From NCBI GenBank assembly GCA_028284325.1, contig JANQRX010000012.1, positions 186,001 through 250,000 of the forward strand: a stretch of DNA of 64,000 nt, read 5' to 3'. Every line of letters begins with the position of its first letter. Position 1 is the first letter of the stretch. This DNA is from Bauldia sp. (GTDB taxonomy: Bacteria; Pseudomonadota; Alphaproteobacteria; Rhizobiales; Kaistiaceae). Shown piece after piece: positions 51,368 to 61,394 of the stretch. The notes under the pieces are model-generated. The model had not been told where the DNA came from. It was given only the letters and a program-made list of their open reading frames with translations, and searched no databases. Both the position numbers and the translations under genes were made by a program.

Positions 51368-52228
51368 CTAGAGCCGTATCCAGGCGTCCGGAACGAGTGC
51401 GGAGTCATCCCAACGGCCGCTTTTGAACCATGTTCGCGGCGCCACCACGATCTTGTCCGGGCGGTCGTTGAGCCACGCCCCCCACCAGCTGAAGCTGCTG
51501 TTGGCGATCACATGGTGACGACAGGCGGCCATTAGTCGCATGTCGTGATGGCCTGCCTCCGGTCCGTTGTGATCAACAACGACGGTCGGGAATCCGAGGT
51601 CGAGATTCGCGGCCGCCCAGTCCGGATCGTCGGAAAACACGAAGAACGTGACGGGCCCGCCGACGCGACCCGCGATCAGCGCTGCGGCTTCCCGATAGTA
51701 CGGAGGTTCGCAGGTCCCGAAGAGCCGGCCGAGCTTCTCGCTCTCGACGTAATCGCCGCGGCGCACATGGACGGAGACCGGTGTCGTGGCGTCCATGGCC
51801 GCGAGAACCGATCGGTCGGCCTCGGAAGGCGGTGGCGGCTCCAGGTCGGATCGAATCTGGTCGGCCCGGTCCGCGAAGTAGCCTTCGCTCTGGAAATAGC
51901 CGTCGAGATAGCTGTTGTCCGGCAGCGAGAGCACGTTGGGGTCGAATTTCAGATCGCGCCGCTCCCGGTGCAGTCGGGTTCCCTTCAGTGCCGCATGCGG
52001 CCGTTGGAACACACGCGCCATCACCGAGTGCCGCTCCAGGGGCAGGTCTTGATCGTTCGCCGGAACGACTGGCAGGTCGAACACGTCGATCTGCGGCTGA
52101 TGGTCGGGTCGCGGGAAACTGCGCCGGTCGAAGGCGAGCGGGACGCCGAGACGCAGCGCCAGCGCGCGGCCGGTCGCGTACTGGAAAAGCTGGTTGCCGA
52201 GGCGGGCCTTCAGCCGGACGACGATCAC
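51368..52228 (-). CDS. Alpha-1,2-fucosyltransferase-like protein (GT11)
   Basis: 286 aa. GT11 motifs are visible: GNQLFQYATGRALALRLGV near the start, VSVHVRRGDYVE (the HxRRGDY donor-site motif), and NSSFSWWGAWLN near the end. Family members transfer L-fucose from GDP-fucose to surface glycans. No GDP-fucose synthesis genes are in the window. It is divergent from moaA and lies upstream of ccoN on the same strand with ~150 bp between. Confidence 0.9.
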   Translation of the reverse strand: MIVVRLKARLGNQLFQYATGRALALRLGVPLAFDRRSFPRPDHQPQIDVFDLPVVPANDQDLPLERHSVMARVFQRPHAALKGTRLHRERRDLKFDPNVLSLPDNSYLDGYFQSEGYFADRADQIRSDLEPPPPSEADRSVLAAMDATTPVSVHVRRGDYVESEKLGRLFGTCEPPYYREAAALIAGRVGGPVTFFVFSDDPDWAAANLDLGFPTVVVDHNGPEAGHHDMRLMAACRHHVIANSSFSWWGAWLNDRPDKIVVAPRTWFKSGRWDDSALVPDAWIRL

Positions 52229-52348
52229 CGGTCAGGCCTCGTGGCTGACCGTCGATGCTTTGACAGCGCCGCGGCCGGAGCTAAATAGGGGCGGGATAGC
52301 CGGCGGCGCGGAGCGGACGCTGGTCGATAGGGCGTTACCGGGAACGAC

Positions 52349-53347
52349 ATGAGCGAACTGATCGATCCTTTTGGCCGTGCCGTAACCTATCTGCGTGTCT
52401 CGGTCACCGACCGGTGCGATTTCCGCTGCGTGTATTGCATGTCGGAACACATGACGTTTCTGCCACGTCGCGACCTGCTGACGCTGGAGGAACTCGACAG
52501 GCTGTGCTCGGCGTTCGTTCGCCGTGGTGTCCGCAAGCTGCGTCTCACCGGCGGTGAGCCGCTGGTCCGCCGCAACCTGATGTCCCTGGTCCGGTCGCTG
52601 TCGCGTCATCTGGAGACCGATGCCCTCGACGAGATCACGCTCACCACCAACGGCTCGCAGTTGCCCAAATTCGCGGCCGAGCTGGTCGAAGCGGGTGTTC
52701 GCCGCATCAATGTGTCCCTCGATACCCTGGATCCCGAGCGGTTCCACGAGATCACCCGGTGGGGTCAACTCGATCAGGTCCTGCGCGGGCTCGATGCGGC
52801 GCAGGATGCCGGTCTCAAGGTGAAGATCAACACCGTGGCGCTCCGCGGCGTCAACGATGAGGCGCTGGACGACATGATTCGCTGGGCGCACGGCCGCGAC
52901 ATGGACCTGACGCTGATCGAGACGATGCCGCTCGGCGAGATCGGGGTCGAGCGCGCGGACCAGTACCTGCCGCTCGACGAGGTACGCCGTGATCTTGAGC
53001 GCCGGTGGACCCTGATCGAGTCGCCGCATCGCACCGGCGGTCCGGCGCGCTACGTCGAGGTTGCCGAGACCGGGCGGCGTATCGGATTCATTACGCCGCT
53101 CACCCACAATTTCTGCGAAAGCTGCAATCGGGTACGGGTGACGTGCACCGGCACGCTGTACATGTGCCTCGGCCAGGACGACGCGGCCGACCTTCGCACG
53201 CCGCTCCGGGCGTCCGAGTCGGACGAGCCGCTGCTCGCGGCGATCGACGAGGCGATCGGCCGCAAGCCCAAGGGCCACGACTTCGTGATCGACCGCACCG
53301 CGCCGATGCCGGCCGTCGAACGCCATATGAGCGTGACCGGCGGTTGA
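52349..53347 (+). CDS. moaA: GTP 3',8-cyclase MoaA (molybdenum cofactor synthesis)
   Basis: 332 aa radical-SAM enzyme. The first [4Fe-4S] cluster motif is CDFRCVYC (C23, C27, C30) and the second has C256, C259 and C273 (CESC...C). [11 protein letters not shown] matches the SAM-binding GGEP region. It makes the first intermediate of the molybdopterin pathway with MoaC. No other moa genes lie in the window. Confidence 0.96.
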   Translation: MSELIDPFGRAVTYLRVSVTDRCDFRCVYCMSEHMTFLPRRDLLTLEELDRLCSAFVRRGVRKLRLTGGEPLVRRNLMSLVRSLSRHLETDALDEITLTTNGSQLPKFAAELVEAGVRRINVSLDTLDPERFHEITRWGQLDQVLRGLDAAQDAGLKVKINTVALRGVNDEALDDMIRWAHGRDMDLTLIETMPLGEIGVERADQYLPLDEVRRDLERRWTLIESPHRTGGPARYVEVAETGRRIGFITPLTHNFCESCNRVRVTCTGTLYMCLGQDDAADLRTPLRASESDEPLLAAIDEAIGRKPKGHDFVIDRTAPMPAVERHMSVTGG

Positions 53348-53450
53348 CGAACACGCACGCACGGATCGCACAAAGGTGAATGGGGCAGTGATCGGGCGCA
53401 CCCTATAAACCCGGTGCGACACCGCGAAACGTGCGTCGGGAGATTGCGAC

Positions 53451-54188
53451 ATGGCCATCGATGTAACGTTATGGGGTGCGGTTCTGGCCGGCCTGATTTC
53501 GTTCCTGTCGCCGTGCGTCCTGCCGCTGGTGCCGCCCTACCTTTGCTACATGGCCGGCGTCAGCCTCGACCAGCTTACCGGTCAGGACGACCAGACCGTC
53601 GCCCGGCGCTGGGTGGTGATCTCGTCGGCGGCGTTCGTCGCCGGATTCAGCACGGTCTTCGTCGCGCTCGGGGCCACGGCATCGGCCGTCGGCGGGCTGA
53701 TCCGCCAGTACACCTTCGAACTCAGCCTGATCGGCGGCGCCATCATCATCGTCATGGGCCTGCATTTCCTCGGCGTTTTCCGCATAGCCTTCCTCTCGCA
53801 GGAGGCGCGCCTGCAGGTGCGCGGCACCCGCGCCGGACCGGCCGGCTCCTACCTCATGGGCCTGGCCTTCGCCTTCGGCTGGACGCCGTGCATCGGCCCG
53901 GTGCTGGGGACGATCCTCCTGGTCGCCGGCGTCGAGGACACGGTGTCGCGCGGCGCGACGCTCCTGGCTGCCTATTCGCTCGGCCTCGGCCTACCGTTCC
54001 TGGTGGCCAGCTTCTTCGCCGGTTCGTTCATGCGCTTCATGGCCCGGTTTCGCGGGCACATGGACAAGGTCGAGAAAGGCATGGGTGCCGTCTTGGTGGT
54101 GACCGGCGTCCTGTTCATGACCGGCTACATCACCACCTTCTCGTTCTGGGTGATCGATCTGTTCCCGGCCCTCGGGACGCTGGGTTAG
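53451..54188 (+). CDS. ccdA: Cytochrome c biogenesis protein CcdA
   Basis: 245 aa with six hydrophobic segments and the two redox Cys in FLSPCVLPLVPPYL (helix 1) and FGWTPCIGPVLG (helix 4). It transfers reductant from cytoplasmic thioredoxin to periplasmic partners for haem attachment to c-type cytochromes, and the window contains several of these (CcoO, CcoP, the 11-haem protein). Upstream DNA holds an AT-rich patch near 53402-53408 that may be the -10 zone. Confidence 0.93.
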   Translation: MAIDVTLWGAVLAGLISFLSPCVLPLVPPYLCYMAGVSLDQLTGQDDQTVARRWVVISSAAFVAGFSTVFVALGATASAVGGLIRQYTFELSLIGGAIIIVMGLHFLGVFRIAFLSQEARLQVRGTRAGPAGSYLMGLAFAFGWTPCIGPVLGTILLVAGVEDTVSRGATLLAAYSLGLGLPFLVASFFAGSFMRFMARFRGHMDKVEKGMGAVLVVTGVLFMTGYITTFSFWVIDLFPALGTLG

Positions 54189-54220
54189 AGCCGCGAACAC
54201 CGCGGCAAGCGCGCGGAACT

Positions 54221-54415
54221 CTAGAACTGCTTCGGCAGGCCAGCGTCCTTGAGCACGCCGTTGGCAGTGTGGCGCGACTTGATCTTATTCGGCACCGTTA
54301 AGGGTATCTTGGTCAGTGGGCTACGCCAGACTTCATGGCTGCCCCTGCCTTGACGGATCAACTCGCATCCATTCTTGCGGAGGATGCGCCGCACGTCTGG
54401 CCCGTAGTCGCTCAA
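54221..54415 (-). CDS. hicA: HicA-like toxin (type II toxin-antitoxin)
   Basis: 64 aa mRNA-interferase-like toxin. The dsRBD-like fold is suggested by GPDVRRILRKNGCELIRQGRGSH, where the catalytic His is in GSHEVW, followed by PLTVPNKIKSRHTANGVLKDAGL (given in parts). It overlaps the HicB-like antitoxin stop by ATGA, and the antitoxin is translated first. It is convergent with ccdA. Confidence 0.85.
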   Translation of the reverse strand: MSDYGPDVRRILRKNGCELIRQGRGSHEVWRSPLTKIPLTVPNKIKSRHTANGVLKDAGLPKQF

Positions 54416-54657
54416 GCCACGTCGCGCACACGTGCTCTGGCGCTGGCGTGTGCGATCAGCTCGATCGGAACATCTTCAAGGTGGCCCGGGGCCGCTCCCT
54501 CCCGGATCAGATCTGCGATGGCGAGGGGGACCTGCCGGACGAGCTCGTCGAAGGTCTCGGCTTCGACATTGAGGCCCGGGACCTCGCTGTGTTCGACAAA
54601 CCATACGCCGGAATCGTCGTCGAATGCGGCTTTGACCACGATGACAGTCGGGTTCAT
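54412..54657 (-). CDS. hicB: HicB-like antitoxin (DUF1902 type)
   Basis: 81 aa. The partial RNase H fold typical of HicB is visible (VIVVKAAFDDDSGVWFVEHSEVPGLNVEAETFDELV, in parts), but no C-terminal HTH or ribbon-helix-helix domain is present, so DNA binding and autorepression are not assured. ATG 54657 has GGAG upstream. It is co-translated with the toxin. Confidence 0.82.
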   Translation of the reverse strand: MNPTVIVVKAAFDDDSGVWFVEHSEVPGLNVEAETFDELVRQVPLAIADLIREGAAPGHLEDVPIELIAHASARARVRDVA

Positions 54658-54831
54658 GTCCTCTCCAAGGGGAGTTGAAGGCTGTACGTGATATTACGCC
54701 TGATCGCGACCAAACGCGCAAGGCAGCCGTGACGGATGTAGGTCGCCGCTGCCGCGGGCGCACCGGGACCGGACAGAATCGCGCCCGCCGTGGTACATCC
54801 CGCGGCGGGCTTTGACCGTTCGAGGTGCGCG

Positions 54832-56193
54832 ATGGCGAAACACACATCCCTGGCCGTCATTCTGGCCGCCGGCGAGGGCAAGCGCATGCGCTCCGACCGC
54901 GCCAAGGTGCTCCACGAGATCGGCGGCCGGCCCATGCTGGGCCACGTCCTGTCGTCGGTTGCCGCGGCACGCATCGACCGGGCGGCGGTGGTCGTCGGTG
55001 TGGGCGGGGACACGGTCGCCGACTATCTGCGCGACTCGGCCCCCGAAGTCGCCGTCTACCGGCAGAAGGGGCAGCATGGCACCGCCCATGCCGTTCTTGC
55101 CGCCCGCCGCGCGCTCGCCGACGAACCCGACCACGTGCTGGTCCTCTATGGCGACACGCCGTTCGTGACCCCGGCCACCCTGCGCCGTGTGCGCCAGCGC
55201 CTCGCCCGCGGCGCGGACGTGGTCGTGCTCGGATTCCGGTCCGACGATCCCACCGGTTACGGTCGGCTGCTGGTGGAGAAGGGCCGGCTGCTGGCGATCC
55301 GCGAACAGGCCGACGCCTCGGCGGACGAACTCGACGTCGACCTGTGCAATGCCGGCATCATGGGCTTCGCCGGCGCCGGACTGGTCAGGCGTCTCAAGAG
55401 GATCGGCAACGGCAACGCCAAGGGTGAGTTCTACCTCACCGACATGGTCGAGGTGGTGAACAGGGCGGGCGGGCGTGTCGTCGCCATGGAGGTCGCGGCG
55501 GCCGAAGTGCTGGGCATCAACGCGCGCGTCGAACTGGCCGCCGCCGAGGCCGCTTTTCAGGCGCGCGCGCGACGGGAGGCCATGGCGGCGGGCGTGACCA
55601 TGATCGCGCCGGAGACCGTCTGGCTCACCCACGACACCAAACTCGGTCGCGACGTGGTGATCGAACCCAACGTGTTCTTTGGTCCCGGTGTCACGGTTGG
55701 TGCCGGTGCCACCATCCTCGCCAACAGCCATATCGTCGGCGCTACTATTGCCGAGAATGCGCGCATCGGTCCCTTCGCCCGGCTGCGGCCGGGCGCGCGG
55801 ATCGGCGAGGGCGCCCGCGTCGGAAATTTCGTCGAGGTCAAGAATGCTGAGCTGGGTAAGGGGGCGAAAGTTAACCACCTTACCTATATCGGCGACGCCA
55901 GCATCGGAGCTGCGGCGAACATCGGCGCCGGCACCATTACCTGCAACTATGACGGCTTCACCAAGCATCGCACCGAGATCGGTGACGGCGCGTTCATCGG
56001 CTCCAATTCGTCGCTCATCGCCCCGGTCACGGTCGGCGACGGCGCCTATATCGGCTCGGGCTCGGTGATCAGCCGCAACGTTGAGGATGACGCACTGGCC
56101 GTCGGCCGCGCCCGCCAGATCGACCGGCCGGGCTGGGCTGCCGGGTTTCGCCGCCGCCACGCCGGCAACAGAAAAGCAACAAAGAAGCGCTAG
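54832..56193 (+). CDS. glmU: Bifunctional N-acetylglucosamine-1-phosphate uridyltransferase/acetyltransferase GlmU
   Basis: 453 aa. The N-terminal pyrophosphorylase has [15 protein letters not shown], and the C-terminal left-handed beta helix (hexapeptide repeats such as [12 protein letters not shown], with the CoA-binding region [11 protein letters not shown]) is clear. Makes UDP-GlcNAc for peptidoglycan and LPS. The ATG at 54832 follows GAGGTGCG; an in-frame ATG 14 codons upstream exists. Confidence 0.96.
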   Translation: MAKHTSLAVILAAGEGKRMRSDRAKVLHEIGGRPMLGHVLSSVAAARIDRAAVVVGVGGDTVADYLRDSAPEVAVYRQKGQHGTAHAVLAARRALADEPDHVLVLYGDTPFVTPATLRRVRQRLARGADVVVLGFRSDDPTGYGRLLVEKGRLLAIREQADASADELDVDLCNAGIMGFAGAGLVRRLKRIGNGNAKGEFYLTDMVEVVNRAGGRVVAMEVAAAEVLGINARVELAAAEAAFQARARREAMAAGVTMIAPETVWLTHDTKLGRDVVIEPNVFFGPGVTVGAGATILANSHIVGATIAENARIGPFARLRPGARIGEGARVGNFVEVKNAELGKGAKVNHLTYIGDASIGAAANIGAGTITCNYDGFTKHRTEIGDGAFIGSNSSLIAPVTVGDGAYIGSGSVISRNVEDDALAVGRARQIDRPGWAAGFRRRHAGNRKATKKR

Positions 56194-56283
56194 CTTCCGG
56201 CCATTGTCCGCTTGGAACGGCATCTTCACGCCGCCGCATTCGGCAGCAATACGGTTTGCCGAGCGTACACAGGGAATGCGTAG

Positions 56284-58110
56284 ATGTGCGGAATCGTCGG
56301 GATCCTGGGCAGGGCGCCGGTCGCGCCGGGGCTGGTCGAGGCGCTGAAGCGGCTGGAATACCGGGGCTATGATTCCGCCGGTATCGCCACGCTGGAGGAT
56401 GGCCGCATCGCCCGCGTCCGCGCCGCCGGCAAACTCCGGAACCTGGAAGCCAAGCTCGACGCCGACCCGCCACAGGGCGTCTCCGGGATCGGACATACGC
56501 GCTGGGCGACCCACGGTGCGCCCACCGAAGGCAACGCCCATCCCCATCTGACCGACGGCGTCGCCGTCGTCCATAACGGCATCATCGAGAACTTCCACGA
56601 ACTGCGCGAGGCGCTGACCGCCTCCGGCATCGACTTCACCACCGACACCGACACCGAAGTGGTGGTCCACCTCATCGGCGAGCAGTTGCGGGACGGGTCC
56701 ACGCCGGAGGAAGCCGTCGAGCGGACGCTGGCGCGGCTTGAGGGCGCATTCGCCCTGGCGATCCTGTTCGCGGCCGATGATGACCTCATGATCGGCGCCC
56801 GGCACGGCCCGCCGCTCGCCGTCGGGTACGGTGACGGCGAAATGTATCTCGGCTCCGATGCCGTGGCGCTGGCGCCTTTCACCAACCGGATCGCCTATCT
56901 CGACGACGGCGATTGGGTCGCCGTCACCCGCGCCGGCGCCACCTATCGCGACGAGAAAGGGGCCGCGATCGACAAACCGGTCATGGTCACCTCGGCCTCC
57001 AGCCTGCTGGTCGAGCGCGGCAACCATCGCCATTTCATGGCCAAGGAAATCCACGAACAGCCGGAGGTCGTGGCCCACACGCTGGCCAACTATGTCGATC
57101 TGGGCGCCAGCCGCTGTCGTCTGCCCGAAGATTTCACGGTCGATTTTCGCGATCTCGACCGCCTGTCGATCACCGCCTGCGGCACGGCCTCGTATGCGTC
57201 ACTGGTGGGCAAATACTGGTTCGAGCGCTTCGCGCGCCTGCCCACCGACGTCGATATCGCCTCCGAGTTCCGCTACCGCGAGCAGCCGCTCACCGACGAC
57301 GGCCTGTCGATTGTCGTGTCGCAGTCGGGCGAGACCGCCGACACGCTCGCCTCGCTGCGCTACGCCGCCGGCACCGGCCAGAAGACCGCCGCGATCGTCA
57401 ACGTCGTCGAATCGACCATCGCCCGCGAGGCCGATTTCGTCCTGCCCACGCTCGCCGGACCGGAGATCGGCGTCGCCTCGACCAAGGCGTTCACCGCCCA
57501 GCTTGCGGTCCTGGCTTCGCTCGCCGTCGCCGCCGGCCGCCAGCGCGGCCACCTCGACGCGCAGGACGAGGAGCGTCTCGTGCATGCGCTCGGCGAAACG
57601 CCGCGTTTCATGAGCGAGGCCTTGCGCCTCGAACCACGGGTTGAAGCGCTCGCCAGGGAGATCGCGCACGCCCGCGATGTCCTGTACCTCGGCCGGGGGA
57701 CGAGTTTTCCGCTGGCGATGGAAGGCGCCCTGAAACTCAAGGAAATCTCCTACATTCACGCCGAGGGCTATGCGGGCGGCGAGCTCAAACACGGCCCCAT
57801 CGCGCTGATCGACGAGGACATTCCGGTCGTCGTGATCGCGCCCTACGACCGCATTTACGACAAGACCGTCTCGAACATGCAGGAAGTCGCCGCGCGAGGC
57901 GGCAGGATCGTCCTTCTCACCGACCAGAAAGGCGCCGACGCGGCCGCCATCGACGCCGTCCACACCCTCATTCTGCCCGAAATGCCGGCGACGATCACGC
58001 CGCTGGTTTATGCCGTTCCGGTGCAGCTTCTGGCCTATCACACCGCCGTCGCACTTGGTACGGATGTTGATCAGCCGCGTAATCTCGCTAAATCGGTTAC
58101 CGTCGAGTGA
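56284..58110 (+). CDS. glmS: Glutamine-fructose-6-phosphate aminotransferase GlmS
   Basis: 608 aa. The N-terminal glutaminase begins MCGIVGILG with catalytic Cys2; two SIS domains follow, with ITACGTASYA and LYLGRGTSFPLAMEGALKLKEIS (in part). Its product glucosamine-6-phosphate feeds GlmM/GlmU, so the two genes serve the same pathway. About 90 bp separates glmU from glmS; no glmS riboswitch is expected or seen here. Confidence 0.97.
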   Translation: MCGIVGILGRAPVAPGLVEALKRLEYRGYDSAGIATLEDGRIARVRAAGKLRNLEAKLDADPPQGVSGIGHTRWATHGAPTEGNAHPHLTDGVAVVHNGIIENFHELREALTASGIDFTTDTDTEVVVHLIGEQLRDGSTPEEAVERTLARLEGAFALAILFAADDDLMIGARHGPPLAVGYGDGEMYLGSDAVALAPFTNRIAYLDDGDWVAVTRAGATYRDEKGAAIDKPVMVTSASSLLVERGNHRHFMAKEIHEQPEVVAHTLANYVDLGASRCRLPEDFTVDFRDLDRLSITACGTASYASLVGKYWFERFARLPTDVDIASEFRYREQPLTDDGLSIVVSQSGETADTLASLRYAAGTGQKTAAIVNVVESTIAREADFVLPTLAGPEIGVASTKAFTAQLAVLASLAVAAGRQRGHLDAQDEERLVHALGETPRFMSEALRLEPRVEALAREIAHARDVLYLGRGTSFPLAMEGALKLKEISYIHAEGYAGGELKHGPIALIDEDIPVVVIAPYDRIYDKTVSNMQEVAARGGRIVLLTDQKGADAAAIDAVHTLILPEMPATITPLVYAVPVQLLAYHTAVALGTDVDQPRNLAKSVTVE

Positions 58111-58178
58111 TGTTCGCGGAGATCGCGGCGGTGTCCGGGCGCTGACGGCCGGACGCGGCAAGCCATTTGGTACCATCC

Positions 58179-58880
58179 ATGATGCATCGACTGCGCAACT
58201 ACTTCCTGACCGGGCTGATCATCGCGGCCCCGCTGTTCATCACGATTTTCATCACCTGGAACTTCATCCAGTGGATCGATGGGCTGGTGCAGCCGCTGCT
58301 GCCGCCGGTCACCCGGCCCGATTCCTACATCGGCTTCGTGGTCCCCGGTTTCGGGCTGATCGCCGCGATCGCGATCATCACGCTGATCGGTTTCCTCACC
58401 GCCAGCCTGATCGGCCGGCGGCTGGTCCATTTCGGCGAGTCGATCCTCGACCGCATGCCGCTGGTGCGCAATCTCTATCGCGGCCTGAAGCAGATCTTCG
58501 AGACCGTGCTCAGCGATCGCGCCAAGGCGTTCCAGAAGGTGGCGCTGGTCGAGTATCCGCGCCGCGGCCTGTGGTCGATCGCCTTCGTCGCCAGCGTGTC
58601 GCGGGGCGAAATCAACCACCATCTGAGCGACGACGAGGACGAGGCCATCGGCGTGTTCATGCCGACCACCCCCAACCCGACCTCCGGCTATCTCATCTAC
58701 GTCAAGCGCAGCGACCTGATCATCCTCGACATGTCGGTGGAGGATGCGGCCAAACTGGTGATCTCCGCCGGCCTCGTTGCGCCGGAGTTCGACGGCGACG
58801 ACGAGGACAAGCCGGCGGTCGGCGAGCCCGTTCCGGTCACCATCGACGACGACCGCTTCAACCCGCCCTCAGCAGCCTGA
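58179..58880 (+). CDS. DUF502 family membrane protein
   Basis: 233 aa. The N-terminus MHRLRNYFLTGLIIAAPLFITIFITW and GFVVPGFGLIAAIAIITLIGF (in part) give two membrane helices, and SVFMPTTPNPTSGYL-like text (GVFMPTTPNPTSGYLIYV) is the DUF502 signature. Function is unknown. The start at 58179 (or 58182) is chosen; the ribosome site is weak. Its last 23 bp overlap recG on the opposite strand. Confidence 0.85.
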   Translation: MMHRLRNYFLTGLIIAAPLFITIFITWNFIQWIDGLVQPLLPPVTRPDSYIGFVVPGFGLIAAIAIITLIGFLTASLIGRRLVHFGESILDRMPLVRNLYRGLKQIFETVLSDRAKAFQKVALVEYPRRGLWSIAFVASVSRGEINHHLSDDEDEAIGVFMPTTPNPTSGYLIYVKRSDLIILDMSVEDAAKLVISAGLVAPEFDGDDEDKPAVGEPVPVTIDDDRFNPPSAA

Positions 58881-60966
58881 TCGCCGCGTCGCGGCCGAAG
58901 AGGTAGAGGAGGGCGCGGAGCGCCTGCCCGCGCGGGCTCGACAGTCCGGGATCGTCGGTGACGATGGCGAGCGCTTCGCGGTGCGCGGCTTCCATCAGGT
59001 CGGCGTGAGCCTCCGGCAGTGCCACGACGAAGCCGGGCAGGCCGGATTGCCGTGTCCCCAGCACCTCGCCGCCGCCGCGCAGGCGCAGGTCGTTCTCGGC
59101 GATCCGGAAGCCGTCCTCCGAATCGCGCAGGATCGACAGCCGCTCGCGGGCGACCTCGCCGAGCGGCGCCTTGTAGAGCAGCAGGCAGGTGGAGCGTTTC
59201 TCGCCGCGCCCCACGCGGCCGCGAAGCTGGTGGAGCTGGGCGAGGCCGAACCGCTCGGCGTGCTCGACGATCATGATCGTCGCGTCGCGCACGTCGACGC
59301 CCACCTCGACCACCGTGGTCGAGACCAGCACCGACAGGTCGCCGTCGCGGAACGCGCGCATGATGCGGTCGCGTTCGTCGGCCCGCATGCGCCCGTGGAT
59401 CAGCCCGACCACCGGCCCCAGAGTCTTGGTCAGCGCCGCATGCCGCGCCTCGGCCGAGACCAGGTCGCTCTCGTCGCTGTCCTCGACCAGCGGGCAGATC
59501 CAGTAGGCCTTCGCGCCGGTCTCCACGGCGGCGCGGACCCGGTCCACCACGTCCCCCAGCCGGTCGAGGGGCATCGCGCGGGTCTCGATCGGCAGGCGTC
59601 CGGCCGGCTTCTCGGTCAGGCGTGAGACGTCCATGTCGCCGTAATAGGTCAGCACCAGCGTGCGCGGGATCGGCGTCGCCGTCATCACCAGCACGTCGGT
59701 CGCCCGCCCCTTGGTCGTCAGCGCCAGGCGCTGATGGACGCCGAAGCGGTGCTGCTCGTCGACCACCACCAGGCCGAGATTCTTGAAGGTCACTGCGGAC
59801 TGGAACAGGGCGTGGGTACCGATGAGAAGGTCGATGGCGCCGTGCTCCAGATCGGCGAGCAACGTTTCGCGTTCCGCCCCCTTCTCGCGGCCGGTCAGCA
59901 CCGCGACGGTGATCCTGGCGGCGGCCGCGGCCTCCGAGACCGATTGCGCATGCTGCCGGGCGAGGAGTTCGGTGGGCGCCATCAGGGCCGTCTGCGCGCC
60001 CGATTCGATCACCGTTGCCGCCGCGAGCAGCGCCACCACCGTCTTGCCGGCCCCCACGTCACCTTGCAGGAGGCGCAGCATCCGTTCGGGCCGGGCCATG
60101 TCGGCCTCAATATCGGCGAGCGCCGCGACCTGGGATTCGGTCAGCGTGAAGGGCAGGGCGTCGAGAATGCGCTGGCGAAGAACCCCCTCCGCGCGGCGGA
60201 CCTCGCCGCCCGCGCGCTTCTGGTGGTCGCGGACCAGCGCGATCGCCAGTTGGCTCGCCAAGAGCTCGTCATAGGCGAGCCGCGCCCGCGGCGATGCGTG
60301 GGGGCGCAGATCCTCGGCGGACGCCGGGTGATGCATGGCGCGCAGCGCCGCATTGAAGGTCGGAAACGCCCGGTCGGCGATCGTCGGCTCGGACAGCCAT
60401 TCCTCCAGCTCGGGCACCAGCGTCAGGGCTTCCCCGATGGCCTTGAGAAGCGTCTTGCGCGCGAGCCCGGCGGTCATGGGATAGACCGGTTCGATCAGCG
60501 GCATCGATCCGAAGTCGGCCGCGTCGACGATGTGATCGGGATGCACCATCGAGGCGCGGCCGTTGAACCACTCGACCTTGCCGCTGACGAAACGCTTCGA
60601 TCCCACCGGCAGACTGCGTTGCAGCCAGTCGCCCTTGGCGTGGAAGAAGGTGAGCGTGATCGTGCCGGTGTCGTCGTGGCAGGTCACCCGGTAGGGCACC
60701 CGGCGGTTCCCCCGCGGGGGTGGCTGGTGCCGGTCGACGGTGACTTCCAGCGTGACCACCGACCCGGTGGGCGCCGCCTCGATAGCGGGCTGGAGGCTGC
60801 GGTCGATCACCGCGAAGGGCAGGTGGAACAGGAGATCGAGCACCCGCGGTTCGGCGTCCGGATCGATCCGGGTCAAGAGCTTGGACAGCATCTGGCCAAC
60901 GCGCGGGCCGACGCCGGCGAGCCGCGAGACCGGTGAAAACAGCGGATTGAGGATGTCCGGCCGCAT
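58858..60966 (-). CDS. recG: ATP-dependent DNA helicase RecG
   Basis: 702 aa. The N-terminal wedge (OB-fold) domain is followed by the helicase core: Walker A GDVGAGKTV, DEQHRFG (motif II) and LVSTTVVEVGVDV (motif V). It remodels stalled replication forks and Holliday junctions. Divergent from sdhE, with 134 bp between the two starts. Confidence 0.97.
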   Translation of the reverse strand: MRPDILNPLFSPVSRLAGVGPRVGQMLSKLLTRIDPDAEPRVLDLLFHLPFAVIDRSLQPAIEAAPTGSVVTLEVTVDRHQPPPRGNRRVPYRVTCHDDTGTITLTFFHAKGDWLQRSLPVGSKRFVSGKVEWFNGRASMVHPDHIVDAADFGSMPLIEPVYPMTAGLARKTLLKAIGEALTLVPELEEWLSEPTIADRAFPTFNAALRAMHHPASAEDLRPHASPRARLAYDELLASQLAIALVRDHQKRAGGEVRRAEGVLRQRILDALPFTLTESQVAALADIEADMARPERMLRLLQGDVGAGKTVVALLAAATVIESGAQTALMAPTELLARQHAQSVSEAAAAARITVAVLTGREKGAERETLLADLEHGAIDLLIGTHALFQSAVTFKNLGLVVVDEQHRFGVHQRLALTTKGRATDVLVMTATPIPRTLVLTYYGDMDVSRLTEKPAGRLPIETRAMPLDRLGDVVDRVRAAVETGAKAYWICPLVEDSDESDLVSAEARHAALTKTLGPVVGLIHGRMRADERDRIMRAFRDGDLSVLVSTTVVEVGVDVRDATIMIVEHAERFGLAQLHQLRGRVGRGEKRSTCLLLYKAPLGEVARERLSILRDSEDGFRIAENDLRLRGGGEVLGTRQSGLPGFVVALPEAHADLMEAAHREALAIVTDDPGLSSPRGQALRALLYLFGRDAAIRLLRAG

Positions 60967-61100
60967 CGATTGGTCCTAGCACGGCAAGGCTCACATCGGG
61001 GCTTTCGGCGGCTGCAATCCGGTCCGGTCCGGTCTATATCAACAGCCCGAACACCCGCGACCGATTCCGGCCGCGGGCGTTTTGCCGTGGAGCATCGACC

Positions 61101-61394
61101 GTGGACCAGCCGCAGACGCCCGCTGAGAGCCGTGAGCTCAGGGTACGAAAACTGCGCTTTCGCGCCTGGCACCGGGGTCTGCGCGAGCTCGACCTGCTGC
61201 TCGGACGCTATGCCGACGCCGCCCACGACTCGATGACCGAGGCCGACTTCCGCGCCTTCGAGGCGCTGCTCGACGTGCCGGATCGCCTCCTCCTGGCATG
61301 GATCGTCGGCGAGGAACCGGTACCGGAGGCGAGCAACTCGCCGCTGTTCCGGCGCCTCGTCGCCTTCCACAATGGCGGAGGCGAGCGCCGGTGA
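61101..61394 (+). CDS. sdhE: Succinate dehydrogenase assembly factor SdhE
   Basis: 97 aa. The RGxxE motif appears as RGLRE in FRAWHRGLRELDLLLGRYAD, the site used to promote covalent FAD attachment to SdhA. The GTG start at 61101 follows the family start (MDQPQTP). The stop overlaps the Mfd start by GTGA, which suits the alphaproteobacterial recG-sdhE-mfd arrangement. Confidence 0.92.
   Translation: MDQPQTPAESRELRVRKLRFRAWHRGLRELDLLLGRYADAAHDSMTEADFRAFEALLDVPDRLLLAWIVGEEPVPEASNSPLFRRLVAFHNGGGERR

Noticed and set aside
56194..56283. Possible glmS riboswitch before glmS
   Set aside because: Only 90 bp, no glmS-ribozyme core is visible, and the element is typical of Gram-positive bacteria.
54694..57078. 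Long open frame (794 codons) on the minus strand
   Set aside because: Antisense of glmU and the start of glmS.
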